A DNA stretch of 64,000 nt, from NCBI GenBank assembly GCA_944548615.1, contig OX155973.1:20143228-20207227 (forward strand). The letters are read 5' to 3'. The notes beneath the pieces are model-generated. The model was given only the letters and a program-made list of their open reading frames with translations, ran no database searches and was not told where the DNA came from. The translations under genes were made by a program, and so were the position numbers. Source of the stretch: Micropterix aruncella. Taxonomy: Eukaryota; Arthropoda; Insecta; Lepidoptera; Micropterigidae. Shown here piece by piece: positions 47,801 through 50,639 of this stretch; positions within the stretch are counted from its first letter, which is position 1; each line of letters opens with the position of its first letter.

Positions 47801-47836
47801 ATTATCGATGCATTCTGCAGGGACTGCTTCAAATAA
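11628..47836 (+). CDS. Ro60: 60 kDa SS-A/Ro ribonucleoprotein (Ro60), 11 coding exons
   Basis: Exons 11628-11834, 24078-24252, 25374-25529, 28479-28690, 34134-34333, 38823-38962, 40131-40262, 43103-43312, 44945-45084, 46342-46577 and 47701-47836 all have GT-AG borders and matching phases, giving 647 residues and a TAA stop. Ro60 is a ring of HEAT-like repeats (TROVE domain) that binds Y RNAs and the ends of misfolded small RNAs, followed by a von Willebrand A domain. Visible matches to the vertebrate protein include GWRKCVSAWYN, HKDLIKLAHLKP (His172, equivalent to an RNA-binding His) and the ending LDVVGLDEHTPKIIDAF. Oddities are about 110 extra residues compared with the 538-residue human protein, an inserted Lys-rich CxxC segment (exon 8), and a degenerate metal site (D400-M-R-D-H instead of DxSxS). 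The gene is stretched over 36 kb by transposon-filled introns. Confidence 0.93.
11864..11916 (+). mobile_element. Fragment of MITE family A (left end)
   Basis: TA followed by CAGGTAATTTTAATTAACTG and GTGCGTGAATCAGTAC matches the left end of the 48283 element. It is cut off by the LINE 3'-end fragment that follows and lies only 30 bp after Ro60 exon 1. Confidence 0.7.
11977..13251 (+). pseudogene. LINE reverse transcriptase and start of RNase H
   Basis: Contains the fingers motif AYRRGKSTETALLYL, FLDIEGAFEKT (first catalytic Asp), GCPQGGVLSPLLWTL, the catalytic YADDLVV and the LGVTLDQRLTWNSH motif, then WYTDGSKSGLDVGCGIYGE, the first RNase H strand. The frame ends at 13251 because of a 25-nt foldback insertion around 13211-13236. 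Otherwise the RT is open, so the damage is limited. Confidence 0.88.
13245..13970 (+). pseudogene. LINE RNase H and Cys-rich C-terminus (second frame)
   Basis: Continues the domain in another frame: IFQAEVYAIIECA (Glu), IYIHSDSKAALMAL (Asp), RWVPGHAGIDGNEKTDELA (His and Asp), then a C-terminal CRFCQGAEETPQHVMCEC knuckle and a stop after LNDTRLSAEL. The RNase H active-site residues are all present. Only the frameshift upstream separates it from the RT. Confidence 0.88.
14213..14640. other. Intronic spacer, no element recognised
   Basis: Ro60 intron 1 sequence with no supported gene or terminal repeat. Confidence 0.45.
14641..15168 (-). mobile_element. Family S structured repeat, copy 2
   Basis: Matches copy 1 from GTCACCTCAGGAAGTTTTAA through the GGTCGTTTCAAGAGCA block and on to the segment GGAGCGCTAGAAG. 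It includes part of the element missing from copy 1, and ends near GGCTCGCGCTCATGCAC. The hairpin near its 3' end is mutated (CAACTAGAGCTGTCACC). Placed on the - strand for the reason given for copy 1. Confidence 0.72.
16371..17730 (+). mobile_element. Tc1-like transposon nested in the TTAA element
   Basis: The element has perfect 28-bp inverted ends starting CACCCTTGTGCAAATTAATG, between TA dinucleotides at 16369-16370 and 17731-17732. The reversed sister copy of the host element (near 22610-22630) lacks it and shows a single TA at that point, which proves the insertion. It encodes a broken DD34E transposase. Confidence 0.93.
16626..17527 (+). pseudogene. Tc1-like transposase, inactivated
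   Basis: The N-terminal helix-turn-helix is readable (SEHTEKTQRQILEECGISKS) but ends in a TGA near 16835. Further stops and frame changes precede the catalytic part at 17063-17527. That part shows LFPDESHFF (first Asp), IFQQDLAPCHSS (second Asp) and LDLNPIENVW (Glu) with 34 residues between the last two, so the catalytic type is DD34E. Expected length for the family is about 340 residues. The copy cannot make a functional enzyme. Confidence 0.9.
18054..18660. other. Intronic spacer, no element recognised
   Basis: AT-rich Ro60 intron 1 sequence. No gene or terminal repeat was found. Confidence 0.4.
18675..18757 (+). repeat. Relic LINE-type 3' end (AAACAAACAAA tail)
   Basis: GGTTGGTTAGAAGAGATTGT through CATTGTGAAATTTCACAATA and a (AAAC)n-like tail is repeated with few changes at 62066-62145. 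The CACAATAAAGAG block resembles the 3' end at 41100-41218. This is most simply a LINE 3' UTR fragment; the parent element is not in the window. Confidence 0.6.
18880..19890. repeat. Minisatellite and repeat-rich intron segment
   Basis: At about 19072-19165 there is a degenerate tandem repeat of GACGGAAATAAAATA. A short TCTGTCTGTATGTCTG run follows at about 19208-19245. The segment GAGCTGAAATTTGGTATGCA and its near-repeat ACTTGAAATTTGGTAAACAG suggest further dispersed repeat. No gene was found. Confidence 0.6.
19890..20046. mobile_element. Small foldback MITE candidate
   Basis: GGCCAGCCGAAAAGGCTACG then TGCGGATCTG (19920-19950) is inverted at 19983-20013 (CAGATCTGCACGTAGCC then ATTTCGACTGGCC), with a 32-bp loop. 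Both sides continue into matching AT-rich sequence (ATATTATATATTTAT and TATATAAATATATAATAT). It lies directly before the truncated 5' end of the LINE at 20066. Confidence 0.6.
20066..22103 (+). pseudogene. RLE-type LINE polyprotein (RT, Cys knuckle, endonuclease)
   Basis: Open from NNNSLLAAAIKDARQ near 20066 through LDLKNAFGSVRHSLL (first catalytic Asp), GLFQGCCLSPTIFN, AFADDLTFI (catalytic pair), CPLCSNTPCTARHILAGC (zinc knuckle) and RYTYHHDKVLAV to the nuclease RPDITLYSLSRKMVLIVELT (PD, then ELT). The frame stops at 21977 after SEAIFVN, but copy B shows the family continues GLPAKSLFHLFKDLGL through LWLRRGSEWVAR, whose homologue here runs on to about 22103 in another frame. So the copy is 5'-truncated and frameshifted near the end. 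Confidence 0.87.
20066..22280 (+). mobile_element. LINE with restriction-like endonuclease (R2/NeSL/HERO group), copy A
   Basis: A 5'-truncated element starting in the RT domain and ending in the 3' UTR tail TCCGTTTGTATTTTATTTAT. The RT is followed by a CCHC knuckle and a C-terminal PD-(D/E)XK-like nuclease instead of an N-terminal APE-type nuclease. Five other copies or fragments lie in the window (11917, 25644, 43445, 59743, 62449), none in rDNA or snRNA genes. It lies in Ro60 intron 1 in sense orientation. Confidence 0.88.
22296..23704 (-). mobile_element. Large TTAA-flanked element (piggyBac-like), copy 2
   Basis: TTAA at 22296-22299 and 23701-23704. The sequence is the reverse complement of 15255-18053 without the Tc1-like insert. 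It is 1409 bp with no supported open frame. The outer ends read TTAACCCCTCCTCTCGCG and GAGCGACCGGGTTAA. Together with copy 1 it forms a 4.2-kb-spaced inverted pair within one intron. Confidence 0.82.
23705..24077. other. End of Ro60 intron 1
   Basis: No element recognised. The last bases (ATTATTTGCAG) are the splice acceptor of exon 2. Confidence 0.6.
24078..24252 (+). CDS. Ro60: Ro60 coding exon 2
   Basis: Acceptor TTATTTGCAG|ACC, donor AATCG|GTTCGT, phase 0 in and phase 1 out. Encodes TFDDGFYSRIEPLIFALVAC through KQPEHLFLFVKYCRDLEI. RIEPLIFALVACLSS corresponds to KQEPMLFALAICSQ and PEHLFLFVKYCRDL to PTHLFTFIQFKKDL in human Ro60. The donor is weak (GTTCGT). Confidence 0.9.
24358..24990 (-). 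mobile_element. Family S structured repeat, copy 3 (near full length)
   Basis: Runs from TTATAACGGGCGAACCCGTC through the common core to CAGCAAGCATTAGCTCCC, so it has both ends of the family. It is one of two near-complete copies in the window (the other is 60153-60801). It lies in Ro60 intron 2. No open frame is supported. Confidence 0.78.
25374..25529 (+). CDS. Ro60: Ro60 coding exon 3
   Basis: Acceptor ATTAATAG|GTCACGG, donor GATATAG|GTAATT, phase 1 at both ends. Encodes GHGSGWRKCVSAWYN, a helix LQLAEEVAKIRGRYGF and HKDLIKLAHLKPGDDI. It matches the human stretch WGRALRKAIADWYN and SHKDLLRLSHLKP closely, the best-conserved part of the TROVE ring, and keeps the RNA-contacting His (residue 172). 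Confidence 0.93.
25644..26587 (+). pseudogene. RLE-type LINE C-terminal part, frameshifted
   Basis: Two frames. The first runs to TLYSISEGGSYCR; the second restarts at GMALIVELTVPWESN and runs to the true family end RRGSEWVAR. A one- to two-base change near 26285 splits the nuclease between its PD and ELT parts. The Cys knuckle CPLCSNTPCTARHILAGC is intact. Its C-terminus defines the family's real stop, about 40 residues beyond that of copy A. Confidence 0.86.
25644..26757 (+). mobile_element. RLE-type LINE, copy B (5'-truncated)
   Basis: Begins at GTGLGYGSTTTSDAD (same point as copy A residue region near 21160) and runs through the zinc knuckle, nuclease and 3' UTR to TCCGTTTGTATTTATTTATT. 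It is over 90 percent similar to copy A by eye. It lies in Ro60 intron 3, 115 bp after exon 3. Confidence 0.87.
26847..27480 (-). mobile_element. Family S repeat, divergent subfamily copy
   Basis: CGGGCAAACCCTCCACCTCA, then CAGTCCACCGTATTAGCTAC, CGGGATCGGGTAGCCAATG and AACCATTAGCTGTC follow the family S order with substantial divergence and inserts. About 630 bp long, so probably a second subfamily of full length. Confidence 0.6.
27505..27690 (-). mobile_element. Family S repeat, partial copy
   Basis: GTCGACTGCAACGGGCGAAC through GAAGACTTGGGGCGAAA and GACTGGTTACGGGTCCG matches the constant-end third of family S. It then breaks into an inverted junction (CAACCTCTACCTGTTC..GCAGGTAGAGGTCG) before the next, opposite copy. 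Confidence 0.65.
27717..28092 (+). mobile_element. Family S repeat, partial copy in opposite orientation
   Basis: GGCCACGAAGACCCATTCTG, TCACGGGTCAACACCTATCC, CGTGCGGCGTAAGCCAATCG and TCTTGAAATGACC read family S in the reverse direction to its neighbours. It lacks the hairpin end. With the flanking copies it forms a head-to-head cluster. Confidence 0.68.
28117..28420 (-). mobile_element. Family S repeat, internally deleted copy
   Basis: Begins GGTTGTCGACTACAGCGGGC and the hairpin GCGGGCGAGCCCGT, then jumps after GAGTGAGCGCAGAAGACTAC to the distal part (CGGTGCGCAAACCGTCCAG). The jump marks a 400-bp internal deletion. It ends about 60 bp before Ro60 exon 4. Confidence 0.65.
28479..28690 (+). 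CDS. Ro60: Ro60 coding exon 4
   Basis: Acceptor CTTTTTTGCAG|GCCGC, donor AAGGAG|GTAAGC, phase 1 in and phase 0 out. Encodes RQCIFVYILEGLKNAEQKFG, a helix LKVVKKVDDFRV and TLDHIPAHFNTKKE. This matches the human part from TKYITKGWKEVHELY to LVREHLLTNHLKSKE in spacing and hydrophobic pattern. Confidence 0.9.
28728..29062 (-). mobile_element. LINE 3' fragment(s), antisense
   Basis: The complement at about 28860-29050 reads MEEEETPQHVLMECRSVAEQ and ends LLTFWDSLGWLE plus stop, the Cys-rich C-terminus of an RNase H LINE like the 11970 one. It ends in a (CTAA)n tail at 28776-28790. Adjacent bases 28728-28770 match the CR1-like 3' end seen at 34065-34125 (CATCAGCTTAAGCTGC). Two 3' ends are thus joined here, in Ro60 intron 4. 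Confidence 0.7.
29235..29421. mobile_element. Foldback MITE candidate with 46-bp inverted arms
   Basis: Left arm 29235-29280 (GTGAACGAGACAGGGCAATA..) and right arm 29376-29421 (..TATTGCTCTATCTCGTTCGC) are inverted with about 6 mismatches. The 95-bp loop is AT-rich. A partial direct repeat of the arm end (GCTTGAAACGTATTGCTCTA) follows. No coding capacity. Confidence 0.65.
29469..29632 (+). mobile_element. Fragment of MITE family A (right end)
   Basis: CTACGCTCAACGCTTCTCAA and the terminal ACTAATAAAAAAAACTCACC, then ATG and TA, match the right part of the elements at 8750 and 48283. The left half is missing. Confidence 0.7.
30313..30626. mobile_element. Small TTAA-flanked MITE inside the LINE
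   Basis: TTAACCCCTTGAGTATGATA at 30313 and TTTACTCCAAGGGTTAA ending at 30626 give TTAA duplications and matched ends (CCCTTGAGTA against TACTCCAAGGG). GAGTATGATACGACCA is repeated twice near the left end. The interior (ATTGTTTTACAAAATGATAT, AATTTCAATGCAATCATTGT) resembles the interior of the large TTAA elements at 15255 and 22296, so it is a deleted relative. Confidence 0.82.
30627..33590 (-). pseudogene. LINE ORF2: endonuclease and reverse transcriptase
   Basis: From MSARRLSIPNLTHTPF the frame reaches HLNAQSIPAHFSEFY and ISES, where a TAG replaces the expected Trp of the SETWL endonuclease motif (33279). The endonuclease continues VFYIAPDN, LFFGDFNTYLL and GFSNHDLLYASYK. The RT follows with RPISILPALSKVLEHI, GVPQGAVLSPLLFSIF and catalytic LYADDVQIY. 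A small deletion near 31690 (about 5 nt, at the first RT Asp strand) shifts the frame. The last residues after SFKTHL derive from the TTAA element. With only these defects the copy looks young. Confidence 0.87.
34134..34333 (+). CDS. Ro60: Ro60 coding exon 5
   Basis: Acceptor ATTTTTGTAG|ATCTGG, donor GGGAAG|GTGAAA, phase 0 in and phase 2 out. Encodes IWDELIPNLDTVDLLQCIQR and NTRLHPILLYIVICNYKNLG. It corresponds to VWKALLQEMPLTALLRNLG and [20 protein letters not shown] of human Ro60. The acceptor has a pyrimidine run of only five T next to a LINE (AAT)n tail. Confidence 0.92.
34334..34709. other. Start of Ro60 intron 5, no element recognised
   Basis: No supported repeat or gene; AT-rich. Confidence 0.45.
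34710..34800 (-). mobile_element. LINE 3'-end fragment, antisense
   Basis: The complement reads TTTTTTGGAAAATAAAGAAT then TTGAATTTGATCAAG, a polyadenylation-like signal followed by a (TTTGAA)-type tail common at LINE 3' ends. Short and without coding sequence, so the clade is unknown. Confidence 0.45.
34937..36700 (-). mobile_element. CR1/Jockey-group LINE, 5'-truncated, antisense
   Basis: RT-only part of a LINE reading on the - strand with a 3' end in ATTATTATT-type repeats at 34937-35000. The reading frame is open. It lies in Ro60 intron 5, opposite to the host gene. The 5' end near 36700 lacks the endonuclease. Confidence 0.85.
35036..36676 (-). pseudogene. LINE reverse transcriptase, open 546-codon frame
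   Basis: Motifs in order: STKSRGTDCITSQIIK, PICHLVNLSLSTGCFP, YRPISLLNCLSKIFDNV, FGFRSARGTQDAI, VFLDLAKAFDTVSH (first catalytic Asp), FGVPQGSVLGPILFLIYIN, AILFADDTALVF (catalytic FADD pair) and LGLTLDDRLTWFYH. No RNase H follows; the protein ends QGRKETEKLICFIPI. The whole RT is open without internal stops, but the endonuclease is absent. I treat it as a 5'-truncated but otherwise undamaged copy. Confidence 0.86.
36701..37594. repeat. Intron segment with 73-bp tandem duplication
   Basis: CGGCACTAAGCAAATAAATA..CTTGACAATTT at about 36934 recurs as AGGCACTAAGCAAAAATATA..CTTGACAATGT at about 37008. Each is followed by a TGGCA(T/C)T(G/A)TGC(C/T)GAACTTTTTTT block. The word GGCACTAAG also forms the ends of the putative transposon at 55945-59453. 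A short inverted pair (AAAACTGACACT at 36747, AAGTGTCAGTTTTT at 36882) precedes it. No gene was found. Confidence 0.6.
37595..37834 (-). mobile_element. TTAA MITE family B, copy 1
   Basis: TTAACCCTTCAGGCCTCGGC at the left and CCAATCGGGGCTTGAGGGG then TTAA at the right. The interior has CCGATATCGGCC, CACTGTCTCACC and TTACTGCCAAACCACTGT. It is shorter than the other copies (240 bp) and inverted compared with them. TTAA targets with CCC ends are piggyBac-like. Confidence 0.9.
37835..38822. repeat. Intron segment with short tandem array
   Basis: At about 38372-38437 there is a degenerate tandem array of CAGTATTCAGTA/CAGAATT units. The rest shows no gene. It ends at the TTTTTTTTTTTTAAAG acceptor of exon 6. 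Confidence 0.6.
38823..38962 (+). CDS. Ro60: Ro60 coding exon 6
   Basis: Acceptor T12-AAAG|GCAACT, donor TTCTG|GTGAGT, phase 2 in and phase 1 out. Encodes RQLSHEKMKILEEKESRRK and LTNRQKKIAKSQAKGRNS, a highly charged, mainly helical linker between the HEAT ring and the vWA domain. It takes the place of the human linker and is richer in Lys and Arg. Confidence 0.85.
39015..39284 (+). mobile_element. TTAA MITE family B, copy 2
   Basis: TTAACCCCTCAGGCCCCGAT through GGCCGATATCGGCC to GGCCGAGGCCTGAAGGG then TTAA; 270 bp. Same orientation as the copies at 55015 and 58986. It lies 52 bp after exon 6. Confidence 0.92.
39285..40130. other. End of Ro60 intron 6, with G-tracts
   Basis: A G-rich patch at 39968-40008 contains two runs of about 15 and 13 G separated by TTAATCGTCTC. 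An inverted pair ACCGTAACCATGTTACC/GGTGACATGGTTACGG lies at 39469-39507. No gene was found. Confidence 0.55.
40131..40262 (+). CDS. Ro60: Ro60 coding exon 7 (start of vWA domain)
   Basis: Acceptor ATATTTGCAG|GTAAAA, donor TTTAAAG|GTTAGT, phase 1 at both ends. Encodes SIIVEALDELMKVTWQPPLA and GARFMITIDMRDHMF. The last part aligns with GKRFLLAVDVSASMN in human Ro60, the first strand of the vWA domain. Of the metal-binding DxSxS, only Asp400 is kept; both serines are replaced (D-M-R-D-H). Confidence 0.9.
40263..41039. other. Ro60 intron 7, unrecognised part
   Basis: No supported gene or terminal repeat. Confidence 0.45.
41040..41218 (+). mobile_element. LINE 3' end with (CATT)n tail
   Basis: CGTTGTACCTTATTTTTATT then GTGCAATAAAGAGATTTT and (CATT)n at 41201-41218. 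A polyadenylation-like signal followed by a short tandem tail is the usual RTE-type LINE end. No coding region is attached. Confidence 0.6.
41390..41480. repeat. Dispersed repeat with CGTGGACAAG-type words
   Basis: CACGTTTTTTTCACCGTACG, GGACTTGTCCACGCCACGG and TTTTTTCCACACGCAAGGCG share words with 42597-42840 and 54160-54480. The three form a loose family of repeats; ends are not defined. Confidence 0.4.
41919..41993. repeat. Perfect 75-bp palindrome
   Basis: Arms of 37 bases (41919-41955 and 41957-41993) are exact complements around a single G at 41956. The left arm begins ACAGAAAGAGATATAGTCG. Its transcript would be a perfect hairpin with almost no loop. It lies in Ro60 intron 7. Confidence 0.95.
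41994..42596. other. AT-rich intron segment
   Basis: Repeated TATATCTTAC words (42265-42365) form a loose pyrimidine-rich array. A (GATTT)n stretch near 42569-42590, preceded by AATAAATTATTC, looks like a relic LINE tail. No gene. Confidence 0.5.
42597..42840 (-). repeat. Dispersed repeat related to 54160-54480
   Basis: GGCTTCCATACAACATTGAA, TACGAAGGTGGCGCCGAGCC, GTGGACAAGCTTCCATAGTG and GGTTACACGGCAAAACAACG match, inverted, the order of motifs at 54160-54420 (AGTTTGTCCACGGAC, GGTGCCGCCGCCC, TGTATGGCAATGTATGAGAG). Both are non-coding. Ends not defined. Confidence 0.5.
43103..43312 (+). CDS. Ro60: Ro60 coding exon 8 (lineage-specific insert)
   Basis: Acceptor TTTTAAAATCAG|GTATTC, donor CATGCAG|GTAAGA, phase 1 at both ends, so it can be skipped without changing frame. 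Encodes about 70 residues: a Lys-rich helix VSKAKVKKAKVAKLAALL, a Pro/Thr-rich stretch and HKNAECFKCNHVIPAHA. In human Ro60 only about 13 residues lie between the same vWA elements. The CxxC at 466-469 with flanking His might bind metal; that is inference. Confidence 0.8.
43445..44108 (-). mobile_element. RLE-type LINE, copy C (antisense, degenerate)
   Basis: On the - strand it reads SVACANMGLTVPSKPPIQFV, KKPFLIIEKASDWILEVDSV, then STDITLYSLSKKVTLIVELT (Pro of the PD replaced by Thr) and VPWESNIPKDHDEYKLNKY, followed by the 3' UTR. The last 60 bp of the usual 3' end are missing. Several stops and indels. It sits in Ro60 intron 8. Confidence 0.82.
44109..44944. other. End of Ro60 intron 8
   Basis: No element recognised; ends at acceptor TTTTAATTTCGTAG. 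Confidence 0.5.
44945..45084 (+). CDS. Ro60: Ro60 coding exon 9
   Basis: Acceptor AATTTCGTAG|CGATTC, donor TTGAAA|GTAAGT, phase 1 in and phase 0 out. Encodes AILLALQTLRWEKEVTVAVF and TDQGVECVSLGTKNKPLTIP. It corresponds to [21 protein letters not shown] and SDEMVPCPVTTDMTL in human Ro60, helix 1 and strand 2 of the vWA fold. Confidence 0.92.
45085..46341. other. Ro60 intron 9, no element recognised
   Basis: AT-rich, no gene, terminal repeat or strong low-complexity tract beyond short A runs. It is one of the few large introns without an obvious TE. Confidence 0.5.
46342..46577 (+). CDS. Ro60: Ro60 coding exon 10
   Basis: Acceptor TTTTCTTCCAG|GCTGTG, donor AACACCAA|GTGAGA, phase 0 in and phase 2 out. 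Encodes NVGIGKVRMDKPMEWAIINN, KKVDVFINVLDRVTRAL and PIAALQTYRTKLKLPNTK. It matches GGTDCSLPMIWAQK and ADVFIVFTDNETFAG then IALREYRKKMDIPAK in human Ro60. The metal-site Thr of GTDCS is Met535 here; Asp557 is kept. Confidence 0.93.
46822..47670 (+). mobile_element. Jockey LINE fragment in last Ro60 intron
   Basis: The reading AGVPQGSVLG, LYLIYTADLP and ATFADDTAAL is characteristic of Jockey RT. WMTKWNIKACPPVKL, YLGVHLDRK, NKVLIYKAVLKPVWTYS and FQNKALRIISNA follow with several frame changes. The C-terminal HPLKSATPIGPIDNFSTGA ends at a stop near 47679. 5'-truncated and broken; it ends within about 30 bp of exon 11. Confidence 0.85.
47017..47334 (+). pseudogene. Jockey RT, longest open piece
   Basis: Carries KLGDDTLPHGTTAKYLGVHL, the end of the palm, and the thumb segment ILGRTSQVSLENKVLIYKAV. 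The catalytic FADD lies upstream in another frame (near 46920). The following FQNKALRIISNARYFMKASE is again in a different frame. The copy is clearly dead. Confidence 0.85.
47701..47836 (+). CDS. Ro60: Ro60 coding exon 11 and stop
   Basis: Acceptor TTTATTTGCACAG|GTTAAT, phase 2 in, ending TGC TTC AAA TAA at 47836. Encodes LITISLARHNCSLTDGSHTG and VLDVVGLDEHTPKIIDAF then CRDCFK. It matches [21 protein letters not shown] and MLDMCGFDTGALDVIRNF in human Ro60, so the C-terminus is complete. Confidence 0.94.
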
Positions 47837-48030
47837 CCCTCCAGTATCGATTGTGTGGACGAAGGTGAGAAAATATACCTTATTTTTTATCAGATGATAT
47901 GTTCAATATTGCATGTAGGCGACCATGACTACGGATCTCACCTCCTAGCACGCCTTCAAGAGTCCCAATCACTAACCCGCAGCCGGCAAACAAAAGTTAA
48001 TAATATTTAGATGAATTGATTTAGAAGTTT

Positions 48031-48036
48031 AATAAA
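48031..48036 (+). terminator. Ro60: Candidate Ro60 polyadenylation signal
   Basis: The first AATAAA downstream of the stop, about 195 bp after it. No transcript evidence is available here, so the actual end is inferred. Confidence 0.4.
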
Positions 48037-48282
48037 CATTAAGTAGGGACCACTGGCTATTTGATTGAATAGCTGAAGCGACAGTGAGGCAATGGTAAAT
48101 TAACTAAGTGAGTGGGCAATAGAAAGGACTAAGGCGACATTTTCGAATTATAAAGTCTTTATTTAACTCTAGTTGATTCTCTCATTATAATCACAAGTAA
48201 TAGTTTTTCTATTATTATTGTTCTATTTCTATTATTCTATTATTTCTTAACTAGAAAGTGGCTCCCAACTTCAGGGGCTCTA

Positions 48283-48884
48283 CAGGGTGAGTTTTTAATT
48301 AGTGACACCCTTGTAGTGGGTGAATCAGTACGACGAACTAAGCAACGTTTGATAAGATTTTTTTGAAAAAACATTTTTTTTTGTTGTTTTTTTCTTCTGT
48401 GTAAAATTTATAAATTTTATCTATTGAAGAAAAGTTTGACTAGCGTTGAGTGCGCTGCACCATCTAGCGGTAGGTAAAATATCGCTAATAAACAATATTA
48501 GCGATATTTTAGCCACAGCTTGATAGCGCATCCTGCTCATAGCTTTTTATCCCTTTCAGACCCTGCCTACACAACTGTCTGGAAACAACCCAAATGTGTG
48601 GTTACGATTTATACGATAGATATATAGTATATTATATATTATGTATAAAGGTACTTGCAAAATTGTGTACTTTTTATCAATTTTCAGTACGATTAAAAAA
48701 AAACTAGACTTTTTTATTTTGAATATCTCAGGTCTGACAAGGTCTATTTTTCAAAAAAAACAAGAAATAAAAAATATAGTTTTTTAATATTCTTTTTTTT
48801 TCTATATTTTTTTATTACAAGTTGCTTAATTTGTCGTACTGATTGACCCACTACAAGGATGTCACTAATAAAAAACTCATTCTG
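48283..48884. mobile_element. TA-flanked MITE family A, long copy
   Basis: TA at 48281-48282 and 48885-48886. The left end CAGGGTGAGTTTTTAATTAG, then CCTTGTAGTGGGTGAATCAG, is matched by the inverted right end over roughly 65 bp (about 80 percent). The centre has the inverted pair TATCGCTAATAAACAATATTAGCGATA, split around 48495. 602 bp with no coding capacity; Tc1/mariner-type mobilisation is inferred from the TA. Confidence 0.88.
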
Positions 48885-48886
48885 TA

Positions 48887-49310
48887 TAAACTGACTTACA
48901 GGTATCATTCGGAAGTCTCTATAACTGTAGCTTTTTTTTGTGATAGAAAAATTCTCTTTAGTAGAATAGTTACGAGAGGAACTCCATGTGGGGCTAAAGG
49001 AATTTAGTAGCGGTCTTTTCGTTAGTACTTTCTAACCTCTTAGAATCTTAGAAGTGTATTTATTTAATACAATAATACATGACAGAAGTCTCAGGCAGTA
49101 ACTTGTTAATCTTAGTGTGGGTTTCCGAATGGTTCTATTTTTGCTTGCCTTAGTTTTGCTCCTCTCCAGTTGCGCTTTATCCACTCATTGGTCCTGTCCA
49201 ACAAGGCGGTCCTTGTGTACACGTTTGGGCTTTGGTGCAATTGGTGATCGTGACGATTCCTGTCTTATAAATCTATCCATTATCTCCCCGTGTTTTTCGT
49301 GAGGTAGGTA
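48887..49310. other. Spacer, no gene recognised
   Basis: No convincing gene. A small frame at 49117-49302 has no domain and is not supported. Confidence 0.45.
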
Positions 49311-49359
49311 TATAAGGGTCCATTCTAAAAGTATCTGAAGTTATATATTTGCAATCAAT

Positions 49360-49614
49360 TTATTGATGACAATTACATCTGCTGTCAATATTCATCAATG
49401 TAGGCACCTTGAGCCTCAATACAACGAGTATTGCGACTTTACCACTGTTCGTCAGTCCTGGAAGTCCTTGACTGACACCCTCTTGAATGCCTTTGTCTTT
49501 GTCGTTGTCTTTTTCGACGCGAAGGTGGTCGTGCACAAAGAGTTTGAACCTGATGGGATCACCGTGAATAGAGCTACAACAAAACAGTTCTTGAGCATCT
49601 CCAACAGAGTCCAA
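49360..49614 (-). pseudogene. Mariner transposase 3' end, antisense copy
   Basis: The complement of 49360-49480 reads DEQWKSRNTRCIEAQGAYI followed by DEY and stop, homologous to the C-terminus on the other side. The upstream part is degenerate over several frames. It faces the 50153 copy tail out, giving the element its foldback form. Confidence 0.6.
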
Positions 49615-50152
49615 TGCGTTCGTTCTGTTCTCACACGGCGCTGTTTTTTTTTTAATACTTTATTCATTTATTTGTTTGTTTTTTAATACTTTATTTATTA
49701 CTTTATTCATTTAGCCCCATTGTTATCAATGTTATAACTAACTCGGAAAAAATGAACACCGAAATGCAGCTAATGCTCAGTGCCCATCTAAATAGGACTT
49801 AAATGTCCCGTATCTAGGTGGGTCAGAGTAAATAATTGAAATAAGTAAAACAACTTACGTAACAATTAGCCTAATTAACGTAAAAAACTTTTTATTTTTA
49901 TATTCAATGAATGTACTTAATTGAGATTGAATAATATATCAGAATAAATAAATAACACTATAATACAAATCAAAATACTAAATTTGTAAGAATAATATAA
50001 TGTAGATAATACAGTATGGCAAATACACATATACATAAATACGATTTTAATAAATAATAAATTTTTTACTCAAATTTCTGATACAGCTTCTTTACCTTCA
50101 ACATCGGGCGAATCGCACAAGTTTTGTAAACACAGAGTTTGTATAACGGTTA

Positions 50153-50413
50153 ATGTTGGTACGTGAGTTTCTGGCTAGGGTACTGCGTGATCCCCGTCAC
50201 AGCCCGGACTTGGCACCGGTCGACTTCTTCTCGTTTTCCAGGCTAAAAAGGGTGCCCAAAGGGAAGCGTTTTGCATCAATTCAAGAGTTTCAAGCCGCCA
50301 CGACCGCAAGGATTCGACCGCAGTACTTCCAGTACTGCGACGAACAGTGGAAAAGTCGCTATACTCGCTGTATTGAGTCAAGGTGTATACATGTCTACAT
50401 TGAAGAATATTGA
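50153..50413 (+). pseudogene. Mariner transposase C-terminal fragment
   Basis: HSPDLAPVDFFSFSRLKRVP is the mariner signature around the third catalytic Asp (SPDLAP-x-D, D34D type), and FASIQEFQAATTARIR, EQWKSRYTRCIES and the end FEEY-like HVYIEEY follow. About 85 of an expected 345 residues remain, so it is inactive. Confidence 0.88.
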
Positions 50414-50479
50414 CAGCAGTTGTATCAATACATTATTTACAAATAAGTAGGTTCCGATACTTTCAGAATGGACCCTGTA

Positions 50480-50638
50480 CAGTGGAACCATACGTAAAGA
50501 GCACCTCACCTAACGAGTAATTCGCAGAAACCCTCATAACGAGTAATTCACACCTCTCATGACGAGTATTGGAAAAATTGTTTCGCTGAACGAGTAAGAG
50601 TCTGGAACGAATTATACATGTTATGAGAGGTTCCATTG
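50480..50638. mobile_element. Small MITE candidate with CAGTGGAACC ends
   Basis: CAGTGGAACC at 50480 and GGTTCCATTG ending 50638 are inverted with one mismatch. Inside are three AACGAGTAATT(C)-like words and ACCTCTCATGACGAG. 159 bp. It directly abuts the mariner relic. No target duplication was established. Confidence 0.5.
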
Positions 50639-50639
50639 T

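Larger units (their letters stand above)
49313..50479. mobile_element. Mariner relic with two inverted transposase 3' ends
   Basis: Both ends show GGGTCCATTCT(A/G)AAAGTAT followed inward by TGTCAATATTC(A/T)TCAATGTA. So the left end is the 3' end of a mariner copy on the - strand and the right end is the 3' end of one on the + strand. 49640-50060 between them is AT-rich filler. TA dinucleotides lie at both outer borders. Confidence 0.75.
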
